From NCBI RefSeq assembly GCF_002005145.1, contig NZ_CP019698.1, positions 2,728,001 through 2,792,000 of the forward strand: 64,000 bases of DNA, written 5' to 3'. Positions 16,020 to 24,087 of the stretch are shown one piece after another. The notes under the pieces are model-generated. The model had not been told where the DNA came from and did not search any database. It saw only the letters and a program-made list of their open reading frames with translations. The position numbers and the translations under genes were made by a program. Each line of letters opens with the position of its first letter. Within the stretch, counting starts at the first letter, position 1. This DNA comes from Desulforamulus ferrireducens (GTDB lineage: Bacteria > Bacillota > Desulfotomaculia > Desulfotomaculales > Desulfotomaculaceae).

Positions 16020-16376
16020 ATGAATAAAAAATTAATCATGTTGGCTCTGGTTCTGGTGGCCGCTGTGGCTCTTCTGGTACCCACAGCCTTTGCTACCACT
16101 GGTACTGACTCCCCAGCCAAGGCCTGGCTCGAGCAAAAATTTGCTCAGAAAAAAGCCTTTGTGGAGCAAGCCGTTAAGGATGGTCGCATCACCGCCGAAC
16201 AAGGTGAAGCCTGGTTAAAACACTTAAATGAAAGACAGCAATTCCACGCCCAGAACGGCTACCTCTGCCCCGCCGGGGGAAATGGTAACTTTGGCATGGG
16301 CCGAGGTATGGGTAACGGCATGTGCTGGCGCTGGAATAACTCAAACATACAGACTCCCCAAGTGCAAAATCAATAA
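16020..16376 (+). CDS. Secreted DUF2680 (YckD-like) protein
   Basis: A 118-aa protein with a clear signal peptide (LIMLALVLVAAVALLVPTAFA, cleavage after Ala25). It then has the DUF2680 helical hairpin: AWLEQKFAQKKAFVEQAVKDGRITAEQGEAW (given in parts), a pattern in which a long helix is followed by DGRITxEQ. The tail is Gly/Asn/Met-rich (GNGNFGMGRGMGNGMCWRW) and probably disordered. B. subtilis YckD is the best-known relative; function is unknown. Monocistronic, with its own promoter and terminator. Confidence 0.85.
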   Translation: MNKKLIMLALVLVAAVALLVPTAFATTGTDSPAKAWLEQKFAQKKAFVEQAVKDGRITAEQGEAWLKHLNERQQFHAQNGYLCPAGGNGNFGMGRGMGNGMCWRWNNSNIQTPQVQNQ

Positions 16377-16402
16377 AAAGTAGCCTGCGGGCTACTTTTT
16401 AT
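16375..16402. terminator. Bidirectional terminator after the DUF2680 gene
   Basis: AAAAAGTAGCC pairs with GGCTACTTTTT across a 3-nt loop; it also serves the convergent amidase gene. Confidence 0.88.
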
Positions 16403-16432
16403 GTTAACTCAATTGGCAACATTTTACAACCT

Positions 16433-17164
16433 TTACTTTGCCAAATACCTCTTGACCCCCCGACTTATGGCCTGAGCCACTTGCTCTTGATAGTCGGGGT
16501 CCTGCAGCCTTTGTCGATCCTCCGGGTGGCATAACCAGCCTGTCTCCACAATGATCACAGGTATCTCCAGGTGTTCAAATAAATAAAATTTCTCCGGTCG
16601 TGGTTGTCGTACCGTCATGCCCGGCAGTTTATTCATTTCCTGCTGCATGATTTGCGCCAGTTGGCTACTCTCGTGGTCATCAGGATCATAATAAATGTCA
16701 ACTCCACTCAATTGCTCTACCCCGGAATTGACATGGATACTGATGAAAAGCTCTCCCTTATACCGATTGGCTAGCTGGATTCTTTGCTCTAAATCCTGCC
16801 GTTCGGCTGCTTTGGAATATACCCCACCCTGGATAAAATCCCTATCTTTATCCCTGGTTAAGTAAACCTGCAGGGGCTTAAGATGGGGTGCCACCCTTTT
16901 GGCTATGGCCAAATTGATGTCCTTTTCCATTACCCCTCCCTGGCAGGCTCCCGGATCACTGCCCCCATGCCCCGGATCAATAATAACCACAGGCTGAGGC
17001 AGTGGTTTTTTCTGGGAGGTGCCTCCCCTATTCTCCTCTGCTTCGGAATTATTGATGGACTGACGGGAAAAACAGGCTAAAGAAATAACCACTAAGAGGA
17101 TTAAACCCACCAAAAGTATATTGTTTTTGCGCCAAAGCCGTTGTTTATATGGTCCTTTGAACAT
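16433..17164 (-). CDS. cwlD: N-acetylmuramoyl-L-alanine amidase, CwlD-like
   Basis: A 243-aa protein with an N-terminal membrane anchor (ILLVGLILLVVISLACF) and an Amidase_3 catalytic domain. It starts VVIIDPGHGGSDPGACQGGVMEKDINL and has the zinc ligands His (DPGHGG), Glu (EKDIN), His (FISIHVNS) and the catalytic Glu (IIVETGWLCHP). The size and single-domain layout fit CwlD, which removes peptide stems to make muramic-delta-lactam in spore cortex. Related cell-wall amidases of the same fold remain possible, so the symbol is provisional. Confidence 0.82.
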   Translation of the reverse strand: MFKGPYKQRLWRKNNILLVGLILLVVISLACFSRQSINNSEAEENRGGTSQKKPLPQPVVIIDPGHGGSDPGACQGGVMEKDINLAIAKRVAPHLKPLQVYLTRDKDRDFIQGGVYSKAAERQDLEQRIQLANRYKGELFISIHVNSGVEQLSGVDIYYDPDDHESSQLAQIMQQEMNKLPGMTVRQPRPEKFYLFEHLEIPVIIVETGWLCHPEDRQRLQDPDYQEQVAQAISRGVKRYLAK

Positions 17165-17277
17165 AATAAGATCCCTTACTCTATTTTTACTGTCCTATCT
17201 ATTGTTGCATTTTACCTGAGGAGAAATACCTGCCACAGCATAGAAAAACTTGGTTTACTCCCCTAAACGCATGAAAG

Positions 17278-17300
17278 AAGCACTGCAAAGGGCAGTGCTC
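17278..17300 (-). terminator. Hairpin downstream of the 38-aa peptide gene
   Basis: AGCACTGCC/GGCAGTGCT-type stem on the minus strand followed by a T-rich stretch. Confidence 0.6.
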
Positions 17301-17321
17301 GCTCTGGTCATATTTAGCTTT

Positions 17322-17438
17322 TTAGAGGAAGATTATCAGCAGAATAATAGCAACGATCAGTAAGAAGATCAAAAAGCAGCAAAGAATAGGTATCCAGAAA
17401 CCGCCTGGGAAGCAGGATTCCACATGACTATGACCCAT
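17322..17438 (-). CDS. 38-aa YjcZ-like sporulation-type membrane peptide
   Basis: A 38-residue peptide, MGHSHVESCFPGGFWIPILC followed by a long hydrophobic helix ending LLIIFL. It has a short N-terminus with His, Cys and Gly-Gly-Phe and a single membrane span, like the YjcZ/small sporulation membrane peptides of Bacilli. A ribosome site AAAGGGG lies about 8 bp before the ATG. A sigma-K-like promoter sits at 17463-17490 and a terminator-like hairpin follows at 17278-17300. No catalytic function is expected; such peptides are thought to associate with forespore or coat membranes. Confidence 0.68.
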   Translation of the reverse strand: MGHSHVESCFPGGFWIPILCCFLIFLLIVAIILLIIFL

Positions 17439-17462
17439 ATCATCAACCCCTTTTTTTACTAT

Positions 17463-17490
17463 CAATCTATGAAGGGTTGATGGGACTTGT
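17463..17490 (-). promoter_or_regulatory. Possible sigma-K-type promoter for the 38-aa peptide
   Basis: On the minus strand AC (17489-17490), a 17-nt spacer and CATAGATTG (17463-17471) match the sigma-K consensus AC-N16/17-CATANNNTA except for the last base. Spacing to the ribosome site (about 10 nt after the predicted start) is workable. Confidence 0.4.
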
Positions 17491-17587
17491 GAATGATAAG
17501 TAGATTTTTCTTTTTACCTTAAAAATATCCAATTAATGAAGAACCTTTCTACGGCGGTCAAGGGGATTATGAATGCCGGTAATGTAG

Positions 17588-18400
17588 CTAGCCTAGTTTG
17601 TGTGCCTCTGCCTTTCGTTGGGTAAAAACATTAATCTCCTGATAACCGGCCTGCCGGGCCAACTGAATAGCCTGCGCAAAGTCGGCACCTACATCCTCCG
17701 GGCAGTGGGCATCGGAACTAATAACAATGGGTACGCCGTGCTGCTGACAAACTTGCAGCAACAAGGGATGGGGATAAATTTCGCCCACTGGTTTCCTTAA
17801 CCCGGCAGTGCTGATTTCGATACAGGTACCGTTTTGAGCCAGGGCTTTAGCAACCCTTTCATATTGCTGCAAGAGAAATTCTTGGTCCTGGGGAATATAT
17901 TTGAAAATCTTAGCCAAATCCAGATGTCCTGCAATATCAAACAGCCTGCTCTGGGCCAGGGCAACGATGCGATCGAAATAGGCTTGCCATGACTCCTCAA
18001 CCGGCCTTTTATCCCATTCCTCTTTCATTTCGGAAAGATCAATACCCCACTGGTCAATCCAATGTACCGAGCCAATGACATAGTCAAAGGGATACTGTTT
18101 AAGAAAAATTTCAATCTCCTTCTCCTTACCTGGAAAGAAGTCCATCTCTATACCAAACTTAACATTAATCCCTTGTTGCCGAGCTTCCATAATCATGGCA
18201 AAATACTGGTCCATACGCTGGGTCTGCCGGGGCTCTACCCAGGCATTCCAAAAAATGGAGCGGGTTTCGATAAAACGGTAGGCATGTTCTGAGATACCCC
18301 AATCATTTATACCGGCCGCCTGAGCCTGTTGGGTAAATTTTTGCAGCCACTCAACAGTGTACGGCCCTCTCTCCACATGAATATGATAATCAGTCAGCAT
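17588..18400 (-). CDS. PHP-domain phosphatase, histidinol-phosphatase (HisJ) family
   Basis: A 270-aa PHP-fold metal hydrolase. Metal-binding motifs are TDYHIHVE at the N-terminus, the conserved EH in WGISEHAYRF, GIEMDFFPGKE, GSVHWID, DIAGHLDLAK and ISSDAHCPEDVG. HisJ removes phosphate from histidinol phosphate in histidine synthesis. No other his genes are nearby, so it may instead be a general PHP phosphoesterase. Start supported by AGGAGGAGCT immediately before the ATG. Confidence 0.85.
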   Translation of the reverse strand: MLTDYHIHVERGPYTVEWLQKFTQQAQAAGINDWGISEHAYRFIETRSIFWNAWVEPRQTQRMDQYFAMIMEARQQGINVKFGIEMDFFPGKEKEIEIFLKQYPFDYVIGSVHWIDQWGIDLSEMKEEWDKRPVEESWQAYFDRIVALAQSRLFDIAGHLDLAKIFKYIPQDQEFLLQQYERVAKALAQNGTCIEISTAGLRKPVGEIYPHPLLLQVCQQHGVPIVISSDAHCPEDVGADFAQAIQLARQAGYQEINVFTQRKAEAHKLG

Positions 18401-18552
18401 AGCTCCTCCTGAGATTGTTTTTATTGCTAACTATAGTGGCTAGCAGATAAAAAATCAATAAATTCAGTTTAATAATACCTGTATACATATATATTCACTC
18501 TGAAGAATCTGCTAAAATATAGACAAGCTGTTATAGATGGGAGGAATTACAA

Positions 18553-18882
18553 GTGCCCCACCTTAGTTCAGAAGGTTTGCGAGAATTGCTGACAAAAGCA
18601 AGAAAAGAAGAGTTAAGTCCTGAAGAAAAGGAATTGTTAAAATCAGTTATCCCCATGCAACTGGGAGAAGAAAATGCCAAAAAAATGATGGTTTTGGTTA
18701 ACGAAATTCGTGATGGTAAACGCCCGCCACTGTCGGAAGAAGAAAGAATTGAGATGAACAAAAGGAACATGGAAGAAACTTTGGTCAACTTTCTGGCCAA
18801 ACTAACCACTGCCACCGACGAAGAGTTGCAATCGGCTTTGGAAATGTGCGAACGCATTCGCGCCAGTCGTTATGGCCAATAG
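18553..18882 (+). CDS. Conserved-looking hypothetical helical protein (109 aa)
   Basis: A 109-aa, highly charged, all-helical protein starting at a GTG preceded by GGGAGG. Features are LRELLTKARKEELSPEEKELLKSVIPMQ, a KRPPLSEEERIEMNKRNMEETL stretch and a C-terminal helix rich in Glu and Ala. There are no cysteines in a metal pattern, no signal peptide and no membrane span. I do not recognise the family. The composition suggests a small cytoplasmic protein-binding module. It has its own terminator and faces away from the PHP gene. Confidence 0.75.
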   Translation: MPHLSSEGLRELLTKARKEELSPEEKELLKSVIPMQLGEENAKKMMVLVNEIRDGKRPPLSEEERIEMNKRNMEETLVNFLAKLTTATDEELQSALEMCERIRASRYGQ

Positions 18883-18894
18883 CTTAAATAACAG

Positions 18895-18922
18895 ACAGGG
18901 AGAGTTTGCTCTCCCTGTTTTT
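18895..18922. terminator. Terminator between two convergent hypothetical genes
   Basis: ACAGGGAGAG pairs with CTCTCCCTGT, followed by five Ts. Confidence 0.85.
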
Positions 18923-18928
18923 GATCCA

Positions 18929-19297
18929 CTATTGCCCCAGAAGAGTCATAAATTCTCGAATGGCCACAGCGTTTTTTCCTTGAAACCCGGTGGTCAAGAT
19001 TTCACCGTTATTATGCCTGACAACTAAAGAATAATAACTTTGACTTTTAAGCCCTCGATCCAGTAGGCACTTCACACAGCACACCGTAAAAATGTTGGAT
19101 TGCACCTTTTTAAAAAGCCAGCCACTTTTGGTATCCTCAATAACCCAAAAAATTTGCTGAGGATTTTGCTGCTTACATTGTTCACACTCTATGGGGGTAG
19201 CCAAAATTCCTGCCAGCTTGTCCTCTGCTTTTTGGCGTTTTGACTGCCAATTTTTCCCTATATAAATAATGTCATTAATCAGTTGCTCTTTATTCAT
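18929..19297 (-). CDS. Hypothetical protein with two cysteine pairs (122 aa)
   Basis: A 122-aa protein with an N-terminal helix (MNKEQLINDIIYIGKNW), then CEQC, a beta-rich middle (WVIEDTKSGWLFKKV), CCVKC and a C-terminal region (VVRHNNGEILTTGFQGKNA). The two cysteine pairs could bind one zinc ion in a split zinc ribbon. No family recognised. The ATG is preceded by AAGGAGTG. It is convergent with the 109-aa gene and shares its terminator. Confidence 0.72.
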   Translation of the reverse strand: MNKEQLINDIIYIGKNWQSKRQKAEDKLAGILATPIECEQCKQQNPQQIFWVIEDTKSGWLFKKVQSNIFTVCCVKCLLDRGLKSQSYYSLVVRHNNGEILTTGFQGKNAVAIREFMTLLGQ

Positions 19298-19428
19298 CCC
19301 AACACTCCTTTATTAGAGTATCTATTTGTTATACCTTGTTAAGGAACAATACAATATATTGACTTTAAACAATCTTTGCCATAAAATCAATGATACCGAC
19401 ATAAATTATGGTAAATTAATAATTTTTC

Positions 19429-19457
19429 TTGTGTTCTGCGAAACATTATGATATTAT
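19429..19457 (+). promoter_or_regulatory. Promoter of tRNA-Arg
   Basis: TTGTGT (19429-19434), a 17-nt spacer and TATTAT (19452-19457), 30 bp before the tRNA. Confidence 0.65.
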
Positions 19458-19487
19458 ATCATGTGTTGGCTCAAGAAACATGAATAT

Positions 19488-19564
<77 letters not shown>

Positions 19565-19572
19565 GCAAAATC

Positions 19573-19605
19573 AAGGCTTCTAGCAATTTAGCTAGAAGCC
19601 TTTTT
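19573..19605 (+). terminator. Terminator of tRNA-Arg
   Basis: AAGGCTTCTAGC pairs with GCTAGAAGCCTT, followed by Ts. Confidence 0.88.
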
Positions 19606-19679
19606 CTGTGTTAGGGGAACTAACAGGGAGCAAAAAGCTGTCTTTCAAAATAGGTCAATCGGCATATCCCCCGAGTATC

Positions 19680-19940
19680 TTACCCATGTACCACTCTATC
19701 CCTTAATTCCTCCTGTTTCGCATCGTTGAACCTGTCCACCGTACTCAAATAACCGGTAATCCGTCGGACTCGTCTAATATTGGATTTAGCCCTGGTTCTA
19801 ACCTCAAGCTCTTCTGCACTCACTTCCAATATCTCAATGGTAGCTATTTCCTTGCCCTTTGCTGCATAGCGTTCTTTTTCCTCTGCTATTATGCTATCAA
19901 TTTCTTTTTGGTCAACATTTCCATTAATTGTAACTTTCAT
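19680..19940 (-). CDS. Stand-alone domain resembling the glycyl-radical C-terminus of anaerobic ribonucleotide reductase
   Basis: An 86-aa protein. The C-terminal third reads RRVRRITGYLSTVDRFNDAK followed by EELRDRVVHG, which matches the end of class III ribonucleotide reductase (NrdD), where a glycine in an R-x-x-G-Y-L loop carries the radical. Here the candidate is Gly63. The catalytic barrel is absent, as are the four zinc-binding cysteines that usually precede the loop. The N-terminal 50 residues are a small helix/strand region with VTINGNVDQKEID. The ATG at 19940 is preceded by GAGGTG with 6-nt spacing; the open frame extends to a GTG just upstream. It may be a radical-domain spare part analogous in concept to GrcA/YfiD, or a regulatory relic. 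Confidence 0.7.
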   Translation of the reverse strand: MKVTINGNVDQKEIDSIIAEEKERYAAKGKEIATIEILEVSAEELEVRTRAKSNIRRVRRITGYLSTVDRFNDAKQEELRDRVVHG

Positions 19941-20043
19941 ATTCTGCACCTCACTTTTATTTTGGTTTATTTTAACATCAGGACATTACAAAGTTATTAC
20001 GGAAATAAAATAGCCCCTACTTTTCAGCAGGGGCCCACAAAAC

Positions 20044-20283
20044 TTATACGTTTCTTATATCATCAACAACTTGTTGCAATAGCCTTTCCATTTCATCCAC
20101 TTCCCGAAGAATCAATGGAGTGTAATCAATCTTCTTGCGTTCAACATTGAGCATAAGATACCCTTTGATTATGGTCAGCCTATCGAATAATTGACTGCAA
20201 AGTTCTATTTCTATCGTTTTCTCCTCCAGGGCTTTGTTTTTTACTTCATCCGGGTCAAAACAATCACGAACAATCATTTTCAT
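20044..20283 (-). CDS. Small HisKA-like helical protein lacking the phospho-histidine (79 aa)
   Basis: A 79-aa protein. From residue 31 it reads QLFDRLTIIKGYLMLNVERK then TPLILREVDEMERLLQQVVDD, which has the length and pattern of the two-helix dimerisation domain of histidine kinases (compare HEIRNPLTxIKGYLQL and ILxEVDRMExLIxDLL). The position normally held by the phospho-accepting His-Glu is occupied by Leu-Phe, so phosphoryl transfer is not expected. No ATPase domain follows. A strong ribosome site GGGGAGG precedes the ATG. It may bind a kinase or response regulator; Spo0B-like or anti-kinase roles are guesses. Confidence 0.65.
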   Translation of the reverse strand: MKMIVRDCFDPDEVKNKALEEKTIEIELCSQLFDRLTIIKGYLMLNVERKKIDYTPLILREVDEMERLLQQVVDDIRNV

Positions 20284-20540
20284 GTTTTGTTCCTCCCCTC
20301 CGCTTATTACTTCAAGTATAGGGGAGAGGTATTACCAGGTTATTGCAAAACAATTAAATTCTGGTTTAAGGTATGAGATCATTTAGTCCAATATAAGTAA
20401 TAACGGAAAACTACTCCAAAAATACAAAACAACCTTTGCAAAATTTCACAAAGGTAGTTTTGGGAAAGTTAATCTTGTAGATTATGTCTGTTATTATTAT
20501 GCCACCTGACAAATGCTGTATACATGTTCAAATATAGGAT

Positions 20541-22529
20541 TTAATTTAAAAGTTTTGCCTCACAGGCTAGCATACTATGCTGGTCGCAGTTGGTATTACA
20601 GCTAAATCTTAGCTGGACGGTAGTTCCCTTGGGACCAGTGGTAAACTCTATTTTAGCCTGGTGACGCTCAGCAATGCTATAGCACAGGGCCAGACCTAAG
20701 CCAGTTCCCTCTGGCTTAGTGGTAAGAAAGGGCGTTCCTAATTTACTTAGCACTTCTGGTTTGATACCGGTTCCTTCATCTTTAATAGAAAGAACAACCT
20801 CTTCATCCTCACAAAAGGTGGCTATGGTTAATTTTTGACCCTCGGTCATAGCATCCAATCCGTTACGAGTCAAATTAAGAATAACTTGTCGAATTTCTTT
20901 TTCATTAAGTACTAGGTCGGGTACCGGTGCCAAATTTAGTTCAACTTTTTTACCATTATTGTTGGCATCTGCTTCAATTAAAGGATAGATGGCCTTAATA
21001 ATGGTATTAAGATTATTCAATTCCATATCTGTGGTCTTATTTTTGGCAACTGATAAATATTCGGAAATTATGCTGTTGGCCCGGTCTAGTTCATCTATCA
21101 TGAGAGAAAATTGTTCTTTGTAGTCGGCAAATTGTTTTTTGGCAGCCATAATTTGAATAAATCCTCTTACTGTGGTCAAGGGATTGCGGATTTCATGGGC
21201 AATACCGGCAGCCATTTCACCCACAACATGCAAGCGATCCAGCCTGGCCATTTCAGTTTCTATTCTACGCCTCTCATCAATGTCCCTGAGGGTCATTAAT
21301 AAATAATCCTTGTCTTGTAACCTTACCTTAACAATGCTTACCTCAACATATAAATGATTACCTGCTTTATCTTTACAGAGCCACTCAACCTGTTGGGGCT
21401 CCCCCTGGGCTGCCCTCTGCAGTAGTTTTGACCCTTCTTCGCCGGTGTAAGGATAATAGCCAGCGGTAAAAAATTCTAGGGTGTTATTACAGATTTCCCT
21501 GGGGGAATAACCCAAAATCTGCTCGCATTTTTGATTTGATTCTACAATTCGCTCGGTGTTTATATCGATAATTAAAATAACATCATTACTTGCTTCAAAA
21601 ATGGTACGGAATTTGGACTCCGTTTGATTAAACAGCTCACAAACTTTGTAAATAACAAAAGCCATTAAAACCATAACTAAAATAATAACAATAATATTAT
21701 CAACTAAGTTAACTCTAGCTCGACTATAGGAAATATCTTTAGAAAGACCTACGACAATAAACAGCGGGCTATCTAAACCCTGCACCTCGTAAAAACCAAA
21801 GACCCTGGTTATACCATCTAACCCTGGCGACTCTCCGTAGCCTTTTCCCTGACCCCCTTTGATTATCCGAAAAACCTCTGTGTCCGGTAAAAATTTACCG
21901 GACCAATTACCTTCATCCGGGTACCTAAATAATATATTTCCTTGATCATCTCTGACACTCAGACTGGTATCTGGGGGAAGTTTGTTTTCCAGACCCTCCT
22001 GGATAGCCGCTTGTATATCTATATAAATAAATAAAACTCCCTGCACCCTTCCTTCCACATCTAATATAGGAACAGCTGAGCAAATTTCCCCCTTACTGGA
22101 ATCACTAACCAATATGGTAGTCTCTCTTGTATCAATTACCTTTTTAAAAAAACTCTCATTAGATACATTGGTAACGTAACTTCCCGCACAGGACAAAACG
22201 TGCCCCTGTAAATTAGCTAAACCGATAGTCTTGTAGCTTTGGTGCTGTTTAAGAACATTGGGAAAAAAATCGTCACAATAGGGTAAATTAAAATTTCTAA
22301 TCTCTCTAAATGAAGACATACACATTAAATTATCAGCTGATTGTTTAATAAATGCCTCTTGATTAATGGCCACCATACTGGCCAAACCCATTGCGCCCTT
22401 TCTGGCTTCAATAGCATCTGTTAGGTATACCTTGTAGGAGTTGTAAATTAAATAAAGGATTATGGGCAAAGCAGCAGCAATTCCTAATATTATTAACCTA
22501 CGACCAAAGTTAGATAACCTATTCATCAT
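20541..22529 (-). CDS. Orphan sporulation-type sensor histidine kinase (Cache-PAS-HisKA-HATPase)
   Basis: A 662-aa membrane kinase. An N-terminal helix (LIILGIAAALPIILYLIY) and a second one near residue 280 (IIVIILVMVLMAFVIY) flank a large extracytoplasmic double-Cache-like sensor. A PAS domain follows (FRTIFEASNDVILIIDINTE), then the H-box GEMAAGIAHEIRNPLTTVRGF and an HATPase domain (N-box LNLTRNGLDAM, G-boxes DEGTGI and GTGLGLALC). The H-box is of the KinA-E type that feeds the Spo0 relay, and no response regulator is adjacent. A paralogue lies at 34943-37030. An IS256-family element is inserted 23 bp upstream of its start, which probably replaced or removed its native promoter. Confidence 0.88.
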   Translation of the reverse strand: MMNRLSNFGRRLIILGIAAALPIILYLIYNSYKVYLTDAIEARKGAMGLASMVAINQEAFIKQSADNLMCMSSFREIRNFNLPYCDDFFPNVLKQHQSYKTIGLANLQGHVLSCAGSYVTNVSNESFFKKVIDTRETTILVSDSSKGEICSAVPILDVEGRVQGVLFIYIDIQAAIQEGLENKLPPDTSLSVRDDQGNILFRYPDEGNWSGKFLPDTEVFRIIKGGQGKGYGESPGLDGITRVFGFYEVQGLDSPLFIVVGLSKDISYSRARVNLVDNIIVIILVMVLMAFVIYKVCELFNQTESKFRTIFEASNDVILIIDINTERIVESNQKCEQILGYSPREICNNTLEFFTAGYYPYTGEEGSKLLQRAAQGEPQQVEWLCKDKAGNHLYVEVSIVKVRLQDKDYLLMTLRDIDERRRIETEMARLDRLHVVGEMAAGIAHEIRNPLTTVRGFIQIMAAKKQFADYKEQFSLMIDELDRANSIISEYLSVAKNKTTDMELNNLNTIIKAIYPLIEADANNNGKKVELNLAPVPDLVLNEKEIRQVILNLTRNGLDAMTEGQKLTIATFCEDEEVVLSIKDEGTGIKPEVLSKLGTPFLTTKPEGTGLGLALCYSIAERHQAKIEFTTGPKGTTVQLRFSCNTNCDQHSMLACEAKLLN

Positions 22530-22551
22530 TAACCCCTTTGCTTTTCAGTAA

Positions 22552-22559
22552 CTTAGCGC
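22552..22559. repeat. Left target-site duplication of the IS256-family element
   Basis: CTTAGCGC immediately left of the element, identical to 24080-24087 on the right; 8 bp is the usual IS256 duplication length. Confidence 0.85.
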
Positions 22560-24079
22560 CAGTTAAGTCCTTATAATTGTGTAAAAAGGTTTTCTGAAAA
22601 ATAAAGGGAGCCATTACCAAATTCCTCAGTTAGAATAAAGGTGTGAACAATACCTAAAGAGAGGAGATTTGAAATGGCTCAATATCAGATTACCGTAAAT
22701 CAGGAACTTTTGCACCGTTTATTTTTAAGCGATAACAAAGATTCCGGTGTAGCAGCTCTGCTGGAATCCGTATTGAACCAAATTTTGCAGGCTCAGGCTA
22801 CCGAGCAACTAGAAGCCGAACCATATGAGCGCACTGAAGAAAGGAAGGGGTATCGCAATGGGACTTATCCACATAAGCTAACCACTCGCGTCGGCACCCT
22901 TACCCTGAGAATTCCTCGGTTTCGCAATGGCAAATTCTCCACAGAACTGTTTGCCAGATACCAGCGCAGTGAACAAGCTCTGGTACTGGCTCTAATGGAG
23001 ATGGTAATCAATGGGGTCTCAACCCGTAAGGTGAGCCAAATCACCGAAGAACTTTGTGGAACCGAGTTTTCCAAATCTACCGTTTCCGAACTGTGCAAGA
23101 AGCTAGACCCGGTAGTACATGGCTGGAACAATCGGAATCTGCATGATATGCGCTACCCTTTTATCCTTGTGGATGCCCTTGTTCTCAAGGTTCGTGAAGA
23201 AGGGCGTGTTCGCGCACGTAGTGTGATGATTGCCATTGGTGTTAACACTGATGGTTACAGAGAAATTCTCGGATTGATGCTGGGTGATAGTGAATCTGAG
23301 TCCAGTTGGGGCGAATTCTTTACCTGGTTAAAATCCCGTGGCTTACGGGGTGTTGATATCATTGTTTCAGATAATCACGGTGGGTTGGTGAAGGCCGTAC
23401 GCAGCCATTTTCAGGGTGTTACCTGGCAACGTTGTCAAACCCACTTCATGCGCAACATCCTAGATGTTACCCCAAAGTCAATACAGGATGAACTCTATCC
23501 ACATCTAAGAGCTATTCTAGATGCACCGGACGTAGATACCGCCCGTGTGTTATTAAATCAAACCCTAGAGGCTTATGAGAACAGGGCTCCAAAGGCCATG
23601 AAGGTGTTGGAAGATGGCTTTGATGATGCTACAGCTATTCTTATTTTGCCAGAACGTTATCGCCGTCGGTTGCGTACCACAAACGGTGTAGAACGCCTTA
23701 ACGAAGAAATTAGGCGCAGGGAACGAGTTATTCGCATTTTCCCCAACCGCGAGTCCGTGATCCGTCTAGTAGGTGCCCTCCTTATGGAGTTTGATGACAA
23801 ATGGGCCAGTGGTAGAAAGTATCTGGATATGAGTGAATACCTGCAATGGCAGGAATCTCAGAGACAAGCCCGTGCTTTTTCTAAAGTAACGCCAATTCGG
23901 TAAATTAACCTGAACACCACCTAAATAACCAAACCATCGGAGCCAGGCGGCTGTCAAGGGGCCGCGAAGCGGCGGCGAAGCCTTTACCCTTGACGGGCGA
24001 CTGGGGAGATGGATAATTACAATGGTGGTGTTCAAGGTTACCTAGCTGAGGAATTTTACACATAAATTAGGACTTGATC
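22560..24079 (+). mobile_element. Complete IS256-family insertion sequence, about 1520 bp
   Basis: The element is bounded by imperfect terminal inverted repeats: left 22560-22586 and right 24054-24079, both containing AAGTCCT and TGTGTAAAA and agreeing at 16 of the inner 20 positions. Perfect 8-bp target duplications flank it. It encodes one intact transposase. Between the transposase stop and the right end is about 175 bp containing an inverted GTCAAGGG/CCCTTGAC structure. The intact duplication and transposase indicate a fairly recent insertion. Confidence 0.9.
22674..23903 (+). CDS. IS256-family transposase
   Basis: A 409-aa mutator-type (IS256) DDE transposase, full length for the family. 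It has the N-terminal YRNGTYPHKLTTRVGTLTLRIPR region, the signature segment VDIIVSDNHGGLVKAVRSHF containing the second catalytic Asp, WQRCQTHFMRNIL with the C/H motif, and the C-terminal catalytic Glu in RTTNGVERLNEEIRRRERVI. It cuts and rejoins the ends of this element. AGAGGAG precedes the ATG. No frameshift or internal stop. Confidence 0.95.
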   Translation: MAQYQITVNQELLHRLFLSDNKDSGVAALLESVLNQILQAQATEQLEAEPYERTEERKGYRNGTYPHKLTTRVGTLTLRIPRFRNGKFSTELFARYQRSEQALVLALMEMVINGVSTRKVSQITEELCGTEFSKSTVSELCKKLDPVVHGWNNRNLHDMRYPFILVDALVLKVREEGRVRARSVMIAIGVNTDGYREILGLMLGDSESESSWGEFFTWLKSRGLRGVDIIVSDNHGGLVKAVRSHFQGVTWQRCQTHFMRNILDVTPKSIQDELYPHLRAILDAPDVDTARVLLNQTLEAYENRAPKAMKVLEDGFDDATAILILPERYRRRLRTTNGVERLNEEIRRRERVIRIFPNRESVIRLVGALLMEFDDKWASGRKYLDMSEYLQWQESQRQARAFSKVTPIR

Positions 24080-24087
24080 CTTAGCGC
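24080..24087. repeat. Right target-site duplication of the IS256-family element
   Basis: CTTAGCGC directly after the right inverted repeat, matching 22552-22559. Confidence 0.85.
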
